Shown one piece after another: positions 27,170 to 35,398 of a DNA stretch of 44,079 nt; the stretch's first letter is position 1; every line of letters starts with the position of its first letter. A program made the position numbers and the translations under genes. Below the pieces are notes generated by a model. The model worked only from the letters and a program-made list of their open reading frames with translations, was not told where the DNA came from and did no database searches. Source of the stretch: JAXMBN01 sp046349875 (GTDB lineage: Bacteria > Planctomycetota > Planctomycetia > Pirellulales > Pirellulaceae). The stretch lies in NCBI GenBank assembly GCA_046349875.1, contig JAXMBN010000043.1, forward strand, positions 1 to 44,079, read 5' to 3'.

Positions 27170-28339
27170 TTAGGCGGCTCGGCGAATCGATTGCGATTCG
27201 AAGAATCGAGCCAATCCCTTCACCACCCGATGCTGTTCATCGATGGTCAATTCAGGGTAAATAGGAAGGTGGAGAATCTCGCGGCTCGCTTTTTCGGTTT
27301 CGGGCAAGCTGCCATCGGCATACCCTAGCGAAGCGAAGCATTTTTGCTGGTGCAACGGAATGGGGTAATAGATTTCGCAACCAATTCCTTGTTCCGACAA
27401 ATATTGTCGCAACGAGTCTCGCTTGCCTTCGCCCACGCGAACACCAAACTGATTCCACACGTGGAAGGCATTCGGGTCGCGATACGGAAGTTCCATATAT
27501 TGATCAAGCCGCTGCTCAGCAAAGAGTTGGAAGTAGCGTTGTGCGTTCTCTTGCCGAGCTTGAGTGTAACGATCCAACATCTTCCACTTGACGACCAAGA
27601 CCGCCGCTTGCACGGAATCGAGCCGGCTGTTGATGCCAACTTCATGGTGATGGTACCGTGGATGCATGCCATGCGCGGATAACAAACGCATTCTGGCAGC
27701 GAGCGAATCGCTGTTGCAGACGATCATTCCTCCATCGCCCATTCCACCCAAGTTTTTGGTTGGATAGAAACTCAAGCAACCAGCATCTCCCCAATTGCCA
27801 GCCATTCGGCCTGCATACGAGGCTCCAATGGCTTGCGCAGCATCTTCGATAATGGCCACGGAATGCTTGCGAGACAAGCGTTCAAATTGATCCATGGCCG
27901 CACACTGTCCAAACAAATGGACAGGAATGATGGCCTTGGTGTTGGAATTGATAAGAGGCTCCACCTTCTCTGGATCGAGATTGTAGGTCTTGGGATCGAT
28001 ATCGGCGAAGACGACCTTCGCCCCAAGTCGCCACACGCAACTCGCTGTCGCAAAGAAGGTGAAACTCGGAACGATCACTTCATCGCCGGGTCCGACATCC
28101 AATGCCATCAGTGCGAGCAACAAAGCATCACTGCCCGATGCACACCCGATTCCATGGCGAGTATTGGCTTGCGCCGCACATAGCGACTCGAGTTCTTTGA
28201 CTTCAGGACCGTATAAAAACCTGCCCGAATCGATGACGCGAGCCACACTCTCAAGGAGCTCGTCGCGCAGTTCGCGGTTGCCGCGATTGACATCGAGTAG
28301 TGGAACAGGACCAAGCGTGGTAGATGGATTCGAGGACAT
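27170..28339 (-). CDS. DegT/DnrJ/EryC1-family PLP-dependent sugar aminotransferase
   Basis: Predicted to transfer an amino group to a nucleotide-linked keto-sugar in surface-polysaccharide synthesis. The ATG at 28339 has AAGGAAG upstream; the product is 389 residues, normal for the family. Signature blocks: GCASGSDALLLAL (residues 66-78), DEVIVPSFTFFATA (86-99), PVHLFGQCAAMD, EDAAQAIGA (165-173), and FYPTKNLGGMGDGG with the PLP lysine at 195; the C-terminal half has CEIYYPIPLHQQKCF. Closest in style to WbpE/FdtB-like enzymes. No sugar-pathway genes adjoin it, so the substrate stays open. Confidence 0.9.
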   Translation of the reverse strand: MSSNPSTTLGPVPLLDVNRGNRELRDELLESVARVIDSGRFLYGPEVKELESLCAAQANTRHGIGCASGSDALLLALMALDVGPGDEVIVPSFTFFATASCVWRLGAKVVFADIDPKTYNLDPEKVEPLINSNTKAIIPVHLFGQCAAMDQFERLSRKHSVAIIEDAAQAIGASYAGRMAGNWGDAGCLSFYPTKNLGGMGDGGMIVCNSDSLAARMRLLSAHGMHPRYHHHEVGINSRLDSVQAAVLVVKWKMLDRYTQARQENAQRYFQLFAEQRLDQYMELPYRDPNAFHVWNQFGVRVGEGKRDSLRQYLSEQGIGCEIYYPIPLHQQKCFASLGYADGSLPETEKASREILHLPIYPELTIDEQHRVVKGLARFFESQSIRRAA

Positions 28340-28626
28340 CGAGCTTCCTTGCTTCAAAAATGTCATTTCAGAATGCTTGCAATTCTGCCGTCGCAGAATT
28401 TCGAGCCAGGTACGTGATACATCACTTTCGCGATCCTGGTCAAGCGAACTTTCAATTCCAGCTGGGGAAATCTTATCGATAAAGCCGAATACACTGGAAC
28501 GAAGCTCGATGGCTCTGAACGCCGTTCTTTTCATGTCTCGACATGATGAATGCTAGCGAATGGAGCCGAAGATAGTCGTAGGGGTGGCAGTTGGTATTTC
28601 GTCTTGACGATCGGAATACGTAACGG

Positions 28627-29559
28627 ATGGAACGACTAACGAAAATTGCAACGGGATGGATTTGGATCCTTCTCTGGGGATGGACTGCGCACGCGACCGA
28701 ACCGGTGGCTGTCGATGGTTCGTCGACGCCCGAGGTCCGGCAACATGCTATCCGACAAATCCCGTTGAAACAGCTCAACGAGCAAGCCAAGCAAAAGCTG
28801 CTTCCTGTCTTGGAAGATCCCAGCCTTTTTCGCCGCATGCCTGCCCAGACCATCCATTCGGATCCCGAGATGCTGACGTTTCTCGTGCGGTATCCAGAAG
28901 TGTTGGTGAACATCTGGGACATCATGGGGATCACCAAAGTAACCGTGAATCGACTCAACCCCTATGTCTTTCAAGGGAAAGATGGAGCGGGAACCGAGTG
29001 CAAAGCGGAGTTGATCTATGGCACCGATGACCTCCATATCTATTATGGAACCGGTAGCTACGATGGCACGCTGGTTGGCCGAGAACTCAAGGGCCGTTGC
29101 GTGTGTGTGCTCCACAGCAAACCCACCAATGCTCCTAACGATCCGTCGATGGTCTCGGGTCAGATGGATGTGTTTCTTAAACTTGACAATGTCGGGGCGG
29201 ATATCATCGCCAAGACGTTAGGTCCTTTCGTCGGCAAGACGGCCGATGGCAACTTTGTGGAGTCGGCGAAGTTTGTGTCGCAACTGTCCCAAGCGGCCGA
29301 GCATAATCCCATGGGAGTCCAGCAGTTGGCCTCCAAGATGAATAAGATTCAGCCAACCGTTCGTGACCAATTCATTCAAGTCGCTCATCAAGTGGCTCAG
29401 CGAAGTAAGTCCAATCAACTTTCTTCTCCATCTAACCAGACACCAGCGACGCGGATGAGCGAAGAATTGTTGAACGAATGGAAGCAATCATCGCGAGTGC
29501 CTGAGCGCGATCTCCATCTTCGCTCACTCGAGAAGACCGAGTCCGCGCTGCGACGTTAA
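28627..29559 (+). CDS. Exported planctomycete-type protein of unknown function
   Basis: A 310-residue protein with an N-terminal signal-type segment (IATGWIWILLWGWTAHA). The body carries blocks I recall from a conserved planctomycete family: FRRMPAQTIHSDPEMLTFLVR, NIWDIMGITKVTVNRL, DLHIYYGTGSYDG and DNVGADIIAKTLGPFVGKTAD. The rest is helical with a Ser/Gln-rich linker near residue 265. Function unknown; likely envelope or secreted. Confidence 0.8.
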   Translation: MERLTKIATGWIWILLWGWTAHATEPVAVDGSSTPEVRQHAIRQIPLKQLNEQAKQKLLPVLEDPSLFRRMPAQTIHSDPEMLTFLVRYPEVLVNIWDIMGITKVTVNRLNPYVFQGKDGAGTECKAELIYGTDDLHIYYGTGSYDGTLVGRELKGRCVCVLHSKPTNAPNDPSMVSGQMDVFLKLDNVGADIIAKTLGPFVGKTADGNFVESAKFVSQLSQAAEHNPMGVQQLASKMNKIQPTVRDQFIQVAHQVAQRSKSNQLSSPSNQTPATRMSEELLNEWKQSSRVPERDLHLRSLEKTESALRR

Positions 29560-29597
29560 GCCCTTTGTTGCCTTGCGTGCAACGCCGCGAGATAACT

Positions 29598-30785
29598 CTA
29601 TGCGGCAACGACGCGTGGCGTCGAGCGAACGTAGGGATTGGGCATCTTCTGAAGAATAAACGACGCTGCTTTGCGACTTGCTCCTGGCTGAGCATACTCA
29701 TCGCGCATCTGTAGCAACTTGTTGCGGGCCGCAGCACGATAGTCTGCATCACCAATCAATTGACTCATCGATTCAATGGCTCCGGCGATTGCCTTTGCCG
29801 GATTCCCAACGCTGAGATACTCTGGCATCACGGTTTCGCCGGCAATCAAATTGGGGAGTGTAAAGCTCTTGCATTGCGTTAGCAGCTTTCCGATGGCATA
29901 GGTAAGCCGACTAACGCGATAGAGCACCGTGGCGGGTACACCGCGAGCCATCAACTCGAGACTCACCGAACCACTCTTCATCAACGCGCAATCGCAGATT
30001 TCGAGAATCTCGCTGGTCTTCCCAACGAAGATCTCGACCGGCAGAGTGGGATCGAACTGTTGCAGTTGCTGCTTGCACCACAATGCATGTGCATCTTTGT
30101 AGGCGCCGACCAAGAATCGGACTTCCGGAAATCGGCGATGCAGATTCTGAAGAATGGTCAGTTGCATAGGCCACAACTGGTGGACTTCGTGATCGCGAGA
30201 TCCTGGCAGCACCGCCACCTGCAATGCATTGGGTTTGGTCCAGCATTGCAGAAAACGCGCATCGAGATGGCGCGAAGTGACTTCATCAAAAAAGGGATGG
30301 CCGACCCACTCCGCAGCGACACCTTGCTTCAAATACCATTCATGCTCAAACGGTAGATTGCACAATACATGATCGACGTGCGCTTTGATCTTTTTGATTC
30401 GCCAACCACCCCAAGCCCATAATTGTGGAGGCAAATAATAGAAGACCGGCAAGCCATGCTTCTTGGCTCGTTTGGCGATATGCCAATTGAATCCAGGAAA
30501 ATCGACCAACACCACACCGTCGACTTCGCCGCGTTGAAAGATATCGGATGCGATGTCGGCGATCCGAAAAAACTCGCGAAGCTTGGGGACTACTTCCGCA
30601 AATCCAACCACTGCCATTTGCGTCAAATCAAAATCGCACTCGAAGCCTCCCGACTGCATCATTTTGACGCCGCCGAAACCACGGCATTGAAGCGAGTCAT
30701 CTTGCTTGCGAAGGGCGCGGATAAGATTGGAGGCGTGCAGATCGCCGCTGGGCTCGCCCACTGAAAAGAATAGTCTACGATTCAT
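29598..30785 (-). CDS. lpxB: Lipid-A-disaccharide synthase
   Basis: Joins UDP-2,3-diacylglucosamine and lipid X to form the lipid A disaccharide on the inner face of the inner membrane. Start ATG 30785 puts the family opening RLFFSVGEPSGDLHASNLI at the N-terminus; an ATG four codons earlier (30797) is possible and is closer to an AAGGGA. The product is 395 residues. Other hallmarks: VLVDFPGFNW, YYLPPQLWAWGGWRIKKIK, EWVGHPFFDE, VAVLPGSRDHEV and MKSGSVSLELMARGVPATVLYR. Its presence argues that the organism makes a lipid A-type outer membrane. No other lpx gene is in view. Confidence 0.95.
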   Translation of the reverse strand: MNRRLFFSVGEPSGDLHASNLIRALRKQDDSLQCRGFGGVKMMQSGGFECDFDLTQMAVVGFAEVVPKLREFFRIADIASDIFQRGEVDGVVLVDFPGFNWHIAKRAKKHGLPVFYYLPPQLWAWGGWRIKKIKAHVDHVLCNLPFEHEWYLKQGVAAEWVGHPFFDEVTSRHLDARFLQCWTKPNALQVAVLPGSRDHEVHQLWPMQLTILQNLHRRFPEVRFLVGAYKDAHALWCKQQLQQFDPTLPVEIFVGKTSEILEICDCALMKSGSVSLELMARGVPATVLYRVSRLTYAIGKLLTQCKSFTLPNLIAGETVMPEYLSVGNPAKAIAGAIESMSQLIGDADYRAAARNKLLQMRDEYAQPGASRKAASFILQKMPNPYVRSTPRVVAA

Positions 30786-31062
30786 AGGTTCTTGCATTCC
30801 CTTGCAAACTCAACCTTATCCGATGGCAAGCATCAAAACCGATTCCGCCATTTTCATCAAGCCGACTATCAAAAAGCATCGTGCTTTTGCTAGCATTGAT
30901 GGATGCTCGAACACGGTTAGGTCCCTTCTCGACCCATGCGAGAAGGCGTATCCTAAAACAGGTCCGCTTGCGTTGGCAATCGACTATCCTACCGTATGGC
31001 GTGAGGATTCTCGAATAGGTGCGAGCTATGGCAGTATTCACGGATAGGCGGGGCAAACCAAA

Positions 31063-31581
31063 TTGACTCAACCCGATGAGTTTCAACAACCCATTCGCAA
31101 GAAATCCCATTTAGCTCCGGTCGATAGCTATCTAACCGGAAGCTGGGACGCCTTAGGGAATGGTGCCCCGGTGCTGGTCGCTCTCGCTCAAATCGCGTCG
31201 CAAGCCATGATTCACGGCCCAGCGGTCGAACCAGACCGATTAAGCCCTGAAGCCAAAGCCATCCTCTTCATGGCTCAAAAGCGAGGCATCATTGAGATCA
31301 AAGCGGTCAATACGGCCTTCGATGCCGCTCTGCGCATACTCGCGGTATACGTCGAACAAGAAGATGATCATCAGGTGGCATTTCGCGACCCCTATCAACC
31401 TGAGGTCACCATATCGTTCTTGCATGGCTTTCAAGAGCTTTGCGAGCAGGGATTGGTGATGCACCAACTTCATCGCGATTTCTCTCTTACCAAATCGGGA
31501 TTCGCTTTGGCCAAGACCATTCTCAAAAAGGATGTCCAAGCTTGGCTTGCCAAAGCCACCGATATTGGACTGCATGATTGA
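31063..31581 (+). CDS. Conserved helical protein of unknown function
   Basis: A 172-residue soluble frame from a TTG at 31063, preceded by GGCGGGG; no ATG lies in a better place. The sequence has helical blocks (VLVALAQIASQAMIHG, FLHGFQELCEQGLVMHQL) and ends WLAKATDIGLHD. No family recognised. It ends three bases before the next gene, so the two are surely one transcript and probably functionally linked. Confidence 0.65.
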   Translation: MTQPDEFQQPIRKKSHLAPVDSYLTGSWDALGNGAPVLVALAQIASQAMIHGPAVEPDRLSPEAKAILFMAQKRGIIEIKAVNTAFDAALRILAVYVEQEDDHQVAFRDPYQPEVTISFLHGFQELCEQGLVMHQLHRDFSLTKSGFALAKTILKKDVQAWLAKATDIGLHD

Positions 31582-31584
31582 TCG

Positions 31585-32478
31585 ATGAAGATGAAGAAGA
31601 TTCTGCTCCTTTCCATCGTATTGTTTACCGTGATCTTCGGGCTGCGCATGGCCTTGCGGACTCCACCCAAGCCAGCTACCAGCGACAGTTTGGTTTCGGT
31701 TGGAAAGCCCATCAACGATGGCGGTACCACTTCCGATGCCGCGAAGAATCACGAAGGCCCCACCAAGGTTTCGCTCGATTCAGTGCTCGCCATGGCTCAA
31801 GAGGCACTCGACCGATTGGATCGCGAAGTCCAAGACTACACCGCCACCATCCTGAAACGCGAACGCATTCAAAACAAACTTGGCGAAGAGTCAAAGGTGG
31901 TTGCCAAGATTCGGGAAGCCAAGTCCGATGGTTCGCAAAAACTGGAAGTATACCTTCGCTTTGAAACTCCTGCTTCCGCTCGAGGTCGGGAGGTCCTTTG
32001 GCGCGATGGGAAGAACGAAAATAAGCTCATTGCACACGAAGCTGGCTACTTGAATATCATGCGAGCCCATCTCGATCCCCAAGGTGTGGTCGCAATGCTG
32101 GGGAACCGGTATCCCATCAGCGATATCGGGATTCGAAACTTGTTGATCAAGTTAGTCGAGAAGGGTAAACGCGCGAAGCTGGAACCCGACTGTCAGGTCA
32201 TCGTCGATGAACAACAATCGATCGGAGGCCGCCCATGCACGTTGATTCAAGTGACCCATCCCCATCGCAAACCAGATCTCGAGTTTCACGTTGCGCAGAT
32301 TTTCTTTGACCAAGAACTGCGATTACCCATTCGATACGCTTGTTTTTCTTGGCCTGAAACGGGAAGCAGGGAAACGGTTCTCGAAGAAGAATACACGTAT
32401 CTCGATCTCCAACTAAACGTCGGACTTCAAGACCGAGATTTTGATCCAGACAATCCCGAATACAAATATCCCAAGTAA
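31585..32478 (+). CDS. DUF1571 exported protein
   Basis: A 297-residue protein with an N-terminal hydrophobic anchor (ILLLSIVLFTVIFGLRMAL) and a DUF1571 domain (about residues 60-290). The opening block LDRLDREVQDYTATILKRERI and the later YLRFETPASARGREVLW and PIRYACFSWPE-type blocks fit this mainly planctomycete family, whose function is unknown; the fold recalls lipoprotein-binding LolA/LppX-like proteins. Starts three bases after the upstream stop. Confidence 0.85.
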   Translation: MKMKKILLLSIVLFTVIFGLRMALRTPPKPATSDSLVSVGKPINDGGTTSDAAKNHEGPTKVSLDSVLAMAQEALDRLDREVQDYTATILKRERIQNKLGEESKVVAKIREAKSDGSQKLEVYLRFETPASARGREVLWRDGKNENKLIAHEAGYLNIMRAHLDPQGVVAMLGNRYPISDIGIRNLLIKLVEKGKRAKLEPDCQVIVDEQQSIGGRPCTLIQVTHPHRKPDLEFHVAQIFFDQELRLPIRYACFSWPETGSRETVLEEEYTYLDLQLNVGLQDRDFDPDNPEYKYPK

Positions 32479-32508
32479 AGAGATCGCTGCGAACGGAATC
32501 GCCCATCG

Positions 32509-32856
32509 CTAGATCGCTTCGGGGCCACGTTCTCCCGTCCGAATGCGAATACATTCATCCATGGGAATTACGAAGATCTTCCCATCGCCAATTTGTCCTT
32601 TTTCAGTCGTCTTGGCTCCACGTACAACAGCTTCAATGGTCGGCTCGACAAACTCATCGTTGACGGCGATCTGCAACTGAACTTTGCGAAGTAGATTGAT
32701 GGAGACCTCGTGCCCTCGGTAGGAACCAACCTGTCCCTTCTGACGGCCATAGCCTTGGCAATCCATCACGGTGAGCCGAAAGACTTCGACTTCGGTCAAC
32801 GCCTCTTTCACAGCTTCTAGTCGACTCGGTTGAATGATGGCGATGACAAGTTTCAC
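32509..32856 (-). CDS. P-II nitrogen regulatory protein (paralogue 1)
   Basis: Trimeric signal protein that senses 2-oxoglutarate and ATP/ADP and controls ammonium transport and nitrogen enzymes. Starts at a GTG (32856). The 115 residues keep GRQKG with Gln39 and Lys40, Lys58 (2-oxoglutarate contacts), YRGHE in the T-loop and IRIRTGE at the end. Position 51, the tyrosine uridylylated by GlnD in proteobacteria, is valine. The B-loop (AKTTEKGQIGDGK) is three residues longer than the usual AQTGKIGDGK. So it is unlikely to be regulated by uridylylation. Lies downstream of amt and the second P-II gene, after a structured intergenic region. Confidence 0.93.
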   Translation of the reverse strand: MKLVIAIIQPSRLEAVKEALTEVEVFRLTVMDCQGYGRQKGQVGSYRGHEVSINLLRKVQLQIAVNDEFVEPTIEAVVRGAKTTEKGQIGDGKIFVIPMDECIRIRTGERGPEAI

Positions 32857-32891
32857 GAGGCTAGCTCACTGATCGATATTCCAATTTGCAT

Positions 32892-32924
32892 GTTTGATTC
32901 GAAGGACTGTCCTTCGGATCAAAC
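32892..32924. promoter_or_regulatory. 33-nt near-perfect palindrome upstream of the first P-II gene
   Basis: GTTTGATTCGAAGGAC (32892-32907) and GTCCTTCGGATCAAAC (32909-32924) pair over 16 positions around a single central base, with one T-G pair. It lies 35 bases before the P-II start codon and has no T-run on either side, so a protein-binding operator or a very stable leader hairpin fits better than a terminator. Confidence 0.6.
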
Positions 32925-33061
32925 GATATCGATGAGAAGCCTAGATGCATTCCAAGCGACGGTACAAATAGGCTTTCCCAAGGCGATGCTATGATAATCC
33001 TTGGATTAACGGCTGAGTAGTCGACTTCTTTTGAGTTCGGATGGCTCCTCAAACCAAAAGT

Positions 33062-33180
33062 CCCCATGCCCGGCTAGATGAGGCGGACATCTAACGCGGG
33101 ACATGGGGTACCCTCGGGCTCATTGCTGAGCCGAAGCAGTTATCTGTCGCCAGCGACACCTGGTCCCGAACGACCAGGTG
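33062..33180. other. Cluster of four adjacent hairpins between the two P-II genes
   Basis: In order: CCCCATG/CATGGGG (33062-33068, 33102-33108) with an inner TAGATG/CATCTA stem and CCCG/CGGG; GGCTC/GAGCC (33117-33121, 33128-33132); TGTCGC/GCGACA (33145-33150, 33153-33158); CACCTGGTC/GACCAGGTG (33157-33165, 33172-33180). On the minus strand the first-named one comes last and is followed by ACTTTT, so it may terminate the amt transcript; the others would form a structured 3' or leader RNA. Confidence 0.6.
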
Positions 33181-33205
33181 CCGCCGCGCGACGATGGGTA
33201 GATTG

Positions 33206-33547
33206 CTATCCGATGGAAACCGGCCCGGTCTCGCCAGTGCGAATACGAATCGACTGTTCGAGATCGAGCACGAAGATTTTTCCGTCGCCGATCGCTCCGC
33301 TATGAGCCGAAGAACGAATCACTTCGATCGCAGGCTGGACGAAAGAATCGTTGACCGCAATTTCGAGCTTAACCTTGTGTAGCAGGCGCCCGATCTCTTT
33401 GTGCCCTCGATAAACCTCTGCCACACCTTTCTGCCGACCTCGCCCCAAAACGTTGGTGACGGTCACCAAAAGAACATCGATTCGCTCGAGAGCATCGAGC
33501 ACATCATTGAGCTTGGCCGGTTGAATGATCGCAACGATATATTTCAT
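33206..33547 (-). CDS. glnK: P-II nitrogen regulatory protein (paralogue 2, amt-linked GlnK type)
   Basis: A 113-residue P-II protein directly downstream of the ammonium transporter on the same strand, the classic amt-glnK order, so it probably blocks the channel when nitrogen is plentiful. GRQKG (Gln39, Lys40), Lys58, the GAIGDGKIF B-loop and IRIRTGE are present. Position 51, normally tyrosine, is glutamate, and position 50 is lysine, so uridylylation cannot occur at the usual site. Start ATG 33547. About 40% alike to the other paralogue by eye, an estimate only; the two are clearly not recent duplicates. Confidence 0.93.
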   Translation of the reverse strand: MKYIVAIIQPAKLNDVLDALERIDVLLVTVTNVLGRGRQKGVAEVYRGHKEIGRLLHKVKLEIAVNDSFVQPAIEVIRSSAHSGAIGDGKIFVLDLEQSIRIRTGETGPVSIG

Positions 33548-33578
33548 GATTGATCTCGCTAAAACAGCTTGTCAGGAG

Positions 33579-33611
33579 ATGGCGAGCCTTTCCCATTGAA
33601 AGGCTCGCCAT
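33579..33611 (-). other. Strong intercistronic hairpin between amt and glnK
   Basis: A perfect 13-bp stem (ATGGCGAGCCTTT at 33579-33591, AAAGGCTCGCCAT at 33599-33611) with a seven-base loop, in the 80 bases between amt and the P-II gene. No T-run follows on the minus strand, so it is more likely an RNA-stability or processing element than a full terminator. Confidence 0.7.
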
Positions 33612-33627
33612 AGTGTTCCAGCCGATG

Positions 33628-35088
33628 TTATTCCAACACCGTGTAAGCTGCTTCGGCGTGATCGGTGAGATCCAAACCGATGCGTTCTCCTTCTGGAGAG
33701 ACTCGAAGTCCGATCACCAAGTCGATCACCTTCAAGAGGACGAACGAGACGACGCCCGAGTAGATGATCGTGTAAAGAACTGCGTAGATTTGAAGCATGA
33801 CTTGATTGGGGTTGCCATTGATCAAACCACCATGTCGCTCGAAGCCGAAGCCATCGATTGCGAAGATACCTGTGGCGATCGCACCCCAGATACCCGACAT
33901 TCCGTGAACCCCGAAGACGTCCAACGAATCGTCATAGCCCAGAGCTGGTTTGACGAACGCTACGAAGATGTAGCTGATGATGGTCGCGCCAGCACCGATC
34001 ATGAGAGCCGATGAAACATCGACAAATCCCGAAGCCGGCGTGATGGCAACCAATCCAGCAACCGCACCGGTGATCATACCCAAACCAGTCGGACGACCAT
34101 TGTGAATGAGTTCGATCAACGACCAAGTGAAACCCGCAGCGGCAGCGGCAACGTGCGTCACCACGAAAGCTCGAGCAGCATATTCACCTGCAGCGATTGC
34201 ACTACCGCCGTTGAATCCGAACCATCCGAACCACAACAAGCCAGCACCCAAGAAGGCGAAGGGAAGATTGTGTGGAGGGCTGATTTCCTTGGGATATCCC
34301 TTTCGCTTACCAATCACCAAGCATGCAACCAAAGCCGCAATACCTGCGTTGATGTGAACCACGGTTCCACCAGCGAAGTCGAGTGCCCCGACTGAAGTTG
34401 CATCCTTTGCATCGAAGTTACCCAATCCAAAGAATCCCGAAGGACCGAACCAAACCCAGTGGCAAATGGGACAATAAACCACAAGCAACCAGGTAGCGAT
34501 GAAAGCCATGAAGGCGGTGAATTTCATACGTTCTGCGAAGGCACCGATGATCAAGCCGGGAGTGATGATTGCGAACATCGATTGGAAGACCATAAAGGTC
34601 TGCTCGCTAATCGTCGACTGAACTCCGGTCACGGGCTCCCAAGCTTCATTGAAGGCAATTCCCTTCAGCATGAAGAACTCCATAGGGTTCCCACAGAAAC
34701 CACCAGCAACGTCGGGACCAAAGGCCAAACTGAATCCGACGACAACCCACAGAATGGTCACCATGCACATGCACATGAAGCATTGCATCAAGACGCTAAG
34801 AATGTTCTTGCGACGCACCAGACCACCATAGAAGAAGGCAAGTCCTGGTGTCATGAGAAGAACGAGAGCACTACTTGCGAGTACCCATGCCTGATCTCCC
34901 GAGTTCGCAACCCAAGGAGCAGCCGCTGCAGCACTCTCGACTGCAGGTGTTTCCGCAGCGGGAGCCGCTGCAGGTGCAGCAGCGTCTTGGGCTACTGCGA
35001 AAGATGACATCCATCCAAAACAAAGACACGATGCCAGCAGGGTCCATCGAGCTAGCTGCGATCCGCCTAAAATCATTTGACGCCCCAT
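33628..35088 (-). CDS. amt: Ammonium transporter
   Basis: Trimeric membrane channel importing ammonium. The start is placed at ATG 35088; an ATG at 35076 and a TTG at 35106 are also in frame. A signal peptide (TLLASCLCFGWMSSFAVAQ) and an Ala/Pro/Glu-rich linker precede the Amt core, which then shows the usual 11 hydrophobic segments. The pore histidines are visible in VVHINAG and DVFGVHGMSG, and GGLVRRKNILSVLMQ, FGFNGGSA and GAFAERM are typical. The linker is longer than in many Amt proteins. A sigma-54 promoter lies upstream and glnK downstream. Confidence 0.95.
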   Translation of the reverse strand: MGRQMILGGSQLARWTLLASCLCFGWMSSFAVAQDAAAPAAAPAAETPAVESAAAAAPWVANSGDQAWVLASSALVLLMTPGLAFFYGGLVRRKNILSVLMQCFMCMCMVTILWVVVGFSLAFGPDVAGGFCGNPMEFFMLKGIAFNEAWEPVTGVQSTISEQTFMVFQSMFAIITPGLIIGAFAERMKFTAFMAFIATWLLVVYCPICHWVWFGPSGFFGLGNFDAKDATSVGALDFAGGTVVHINAGIAALVACLVIGKRKGYPKEISPPHNLPFAFLGAGLLWFGWFGFNGGSAIAAGEYAARAFVVTHVAAAAAGFTWSLIELIHNGRPTGLGMITGAVAGLVAITPASGFVDVSSALMIGAGATIISYIFVAFVKPALGYDDSLDVFGVHGMSGIWGAIATGIFAIDGFGFERHGGLINGNPNQVMLQIYAVLYTIIYSGVVSFVLLKVIDLVIGLRVSPEGERIGLDLTDHAEAAYTVLE

Positions 35089-35168
35089 TCTACTTGCCAG
35101 TAACAATGCTCGTGATGCAATGAAAACGAAGCTTGAGACAGGTTATTCAACCAAGTCGAATGAAACGC

Positions 35169-35196
35169 GAGGTGAGCGCCGCCACAAGCTCACCTC
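35169..35196 (-). other. Hairpin in the amt leader
   Basis: GAGGTGAGC (35169-35177) and GCTCACCTC (35188-35196) form a perfect 9-bp stem with a ten-base loop. It lies at or just after the transcription start predicted from the sigma-54 site, so it could cap the 5' end of the amt mRNA. Confidence 0.5.
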
Positions 35197-35204
35197 CACC
35201 AAAA

Positions 35205-35219
35205 GCAAGCGATATGCCA
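35205..35219 (-). promoter_or_regulatory. Sigma-54 (RpoN) promoter of amt
   Basis: Reads TGGCATATCGCTTGC on the minus strand, with the invariant GG (-24) and GC (-12) exactly ten bases apart, and TTGGCA/TTGCT surroundings matching the consensus TGGCAC-N5-TTGC at all but one of the key bases. Transcription would start near 35193, about 105 bases before the amt start codon. Nitrogen-controlled amt-glnK operons are classic sigma-54 targets. An upstream NtrC-type binding site was not identified. Confidence 0.75.
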
Positions 35220-35398
35220 ATTGGTAGGAATTCCCCCTTAATTTCAAAAACCCTTGTTTTTTCGGGGTTTTTTGGCGTCGATTTTTGCTAACATCATTCC
35301 TTCGAATGCTGCGAGCCACTCATTCGCTCAAAGAGTCAGCATCCGATGCTAGAGAATTAGGCGACGTGCACAGAGCTTCTTTCGAAAAGGTTCCCTCA
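35220..35398. other. Divergent spacer between amt and the MFS gene
   Basis: Contains an AT-rich inverted repeat, AAAAACCC and GGGTTTTT around 35248-35275, followed by a T-run on the plus strand. It looks like an intrinsic terminator but sits upstream of both divergent genes, so its role is unclear. It may insulate the two promoters. Confidence 0.35.

Noticed and set aside
35248..35275. Intrinsic terminator
   Set aside because: The AAAAACCC/GGGTTTTT hairpin with T-run lies upstream of both divergent genes, so no transcript of the window would clearly end there. Noted as a spacer element only.
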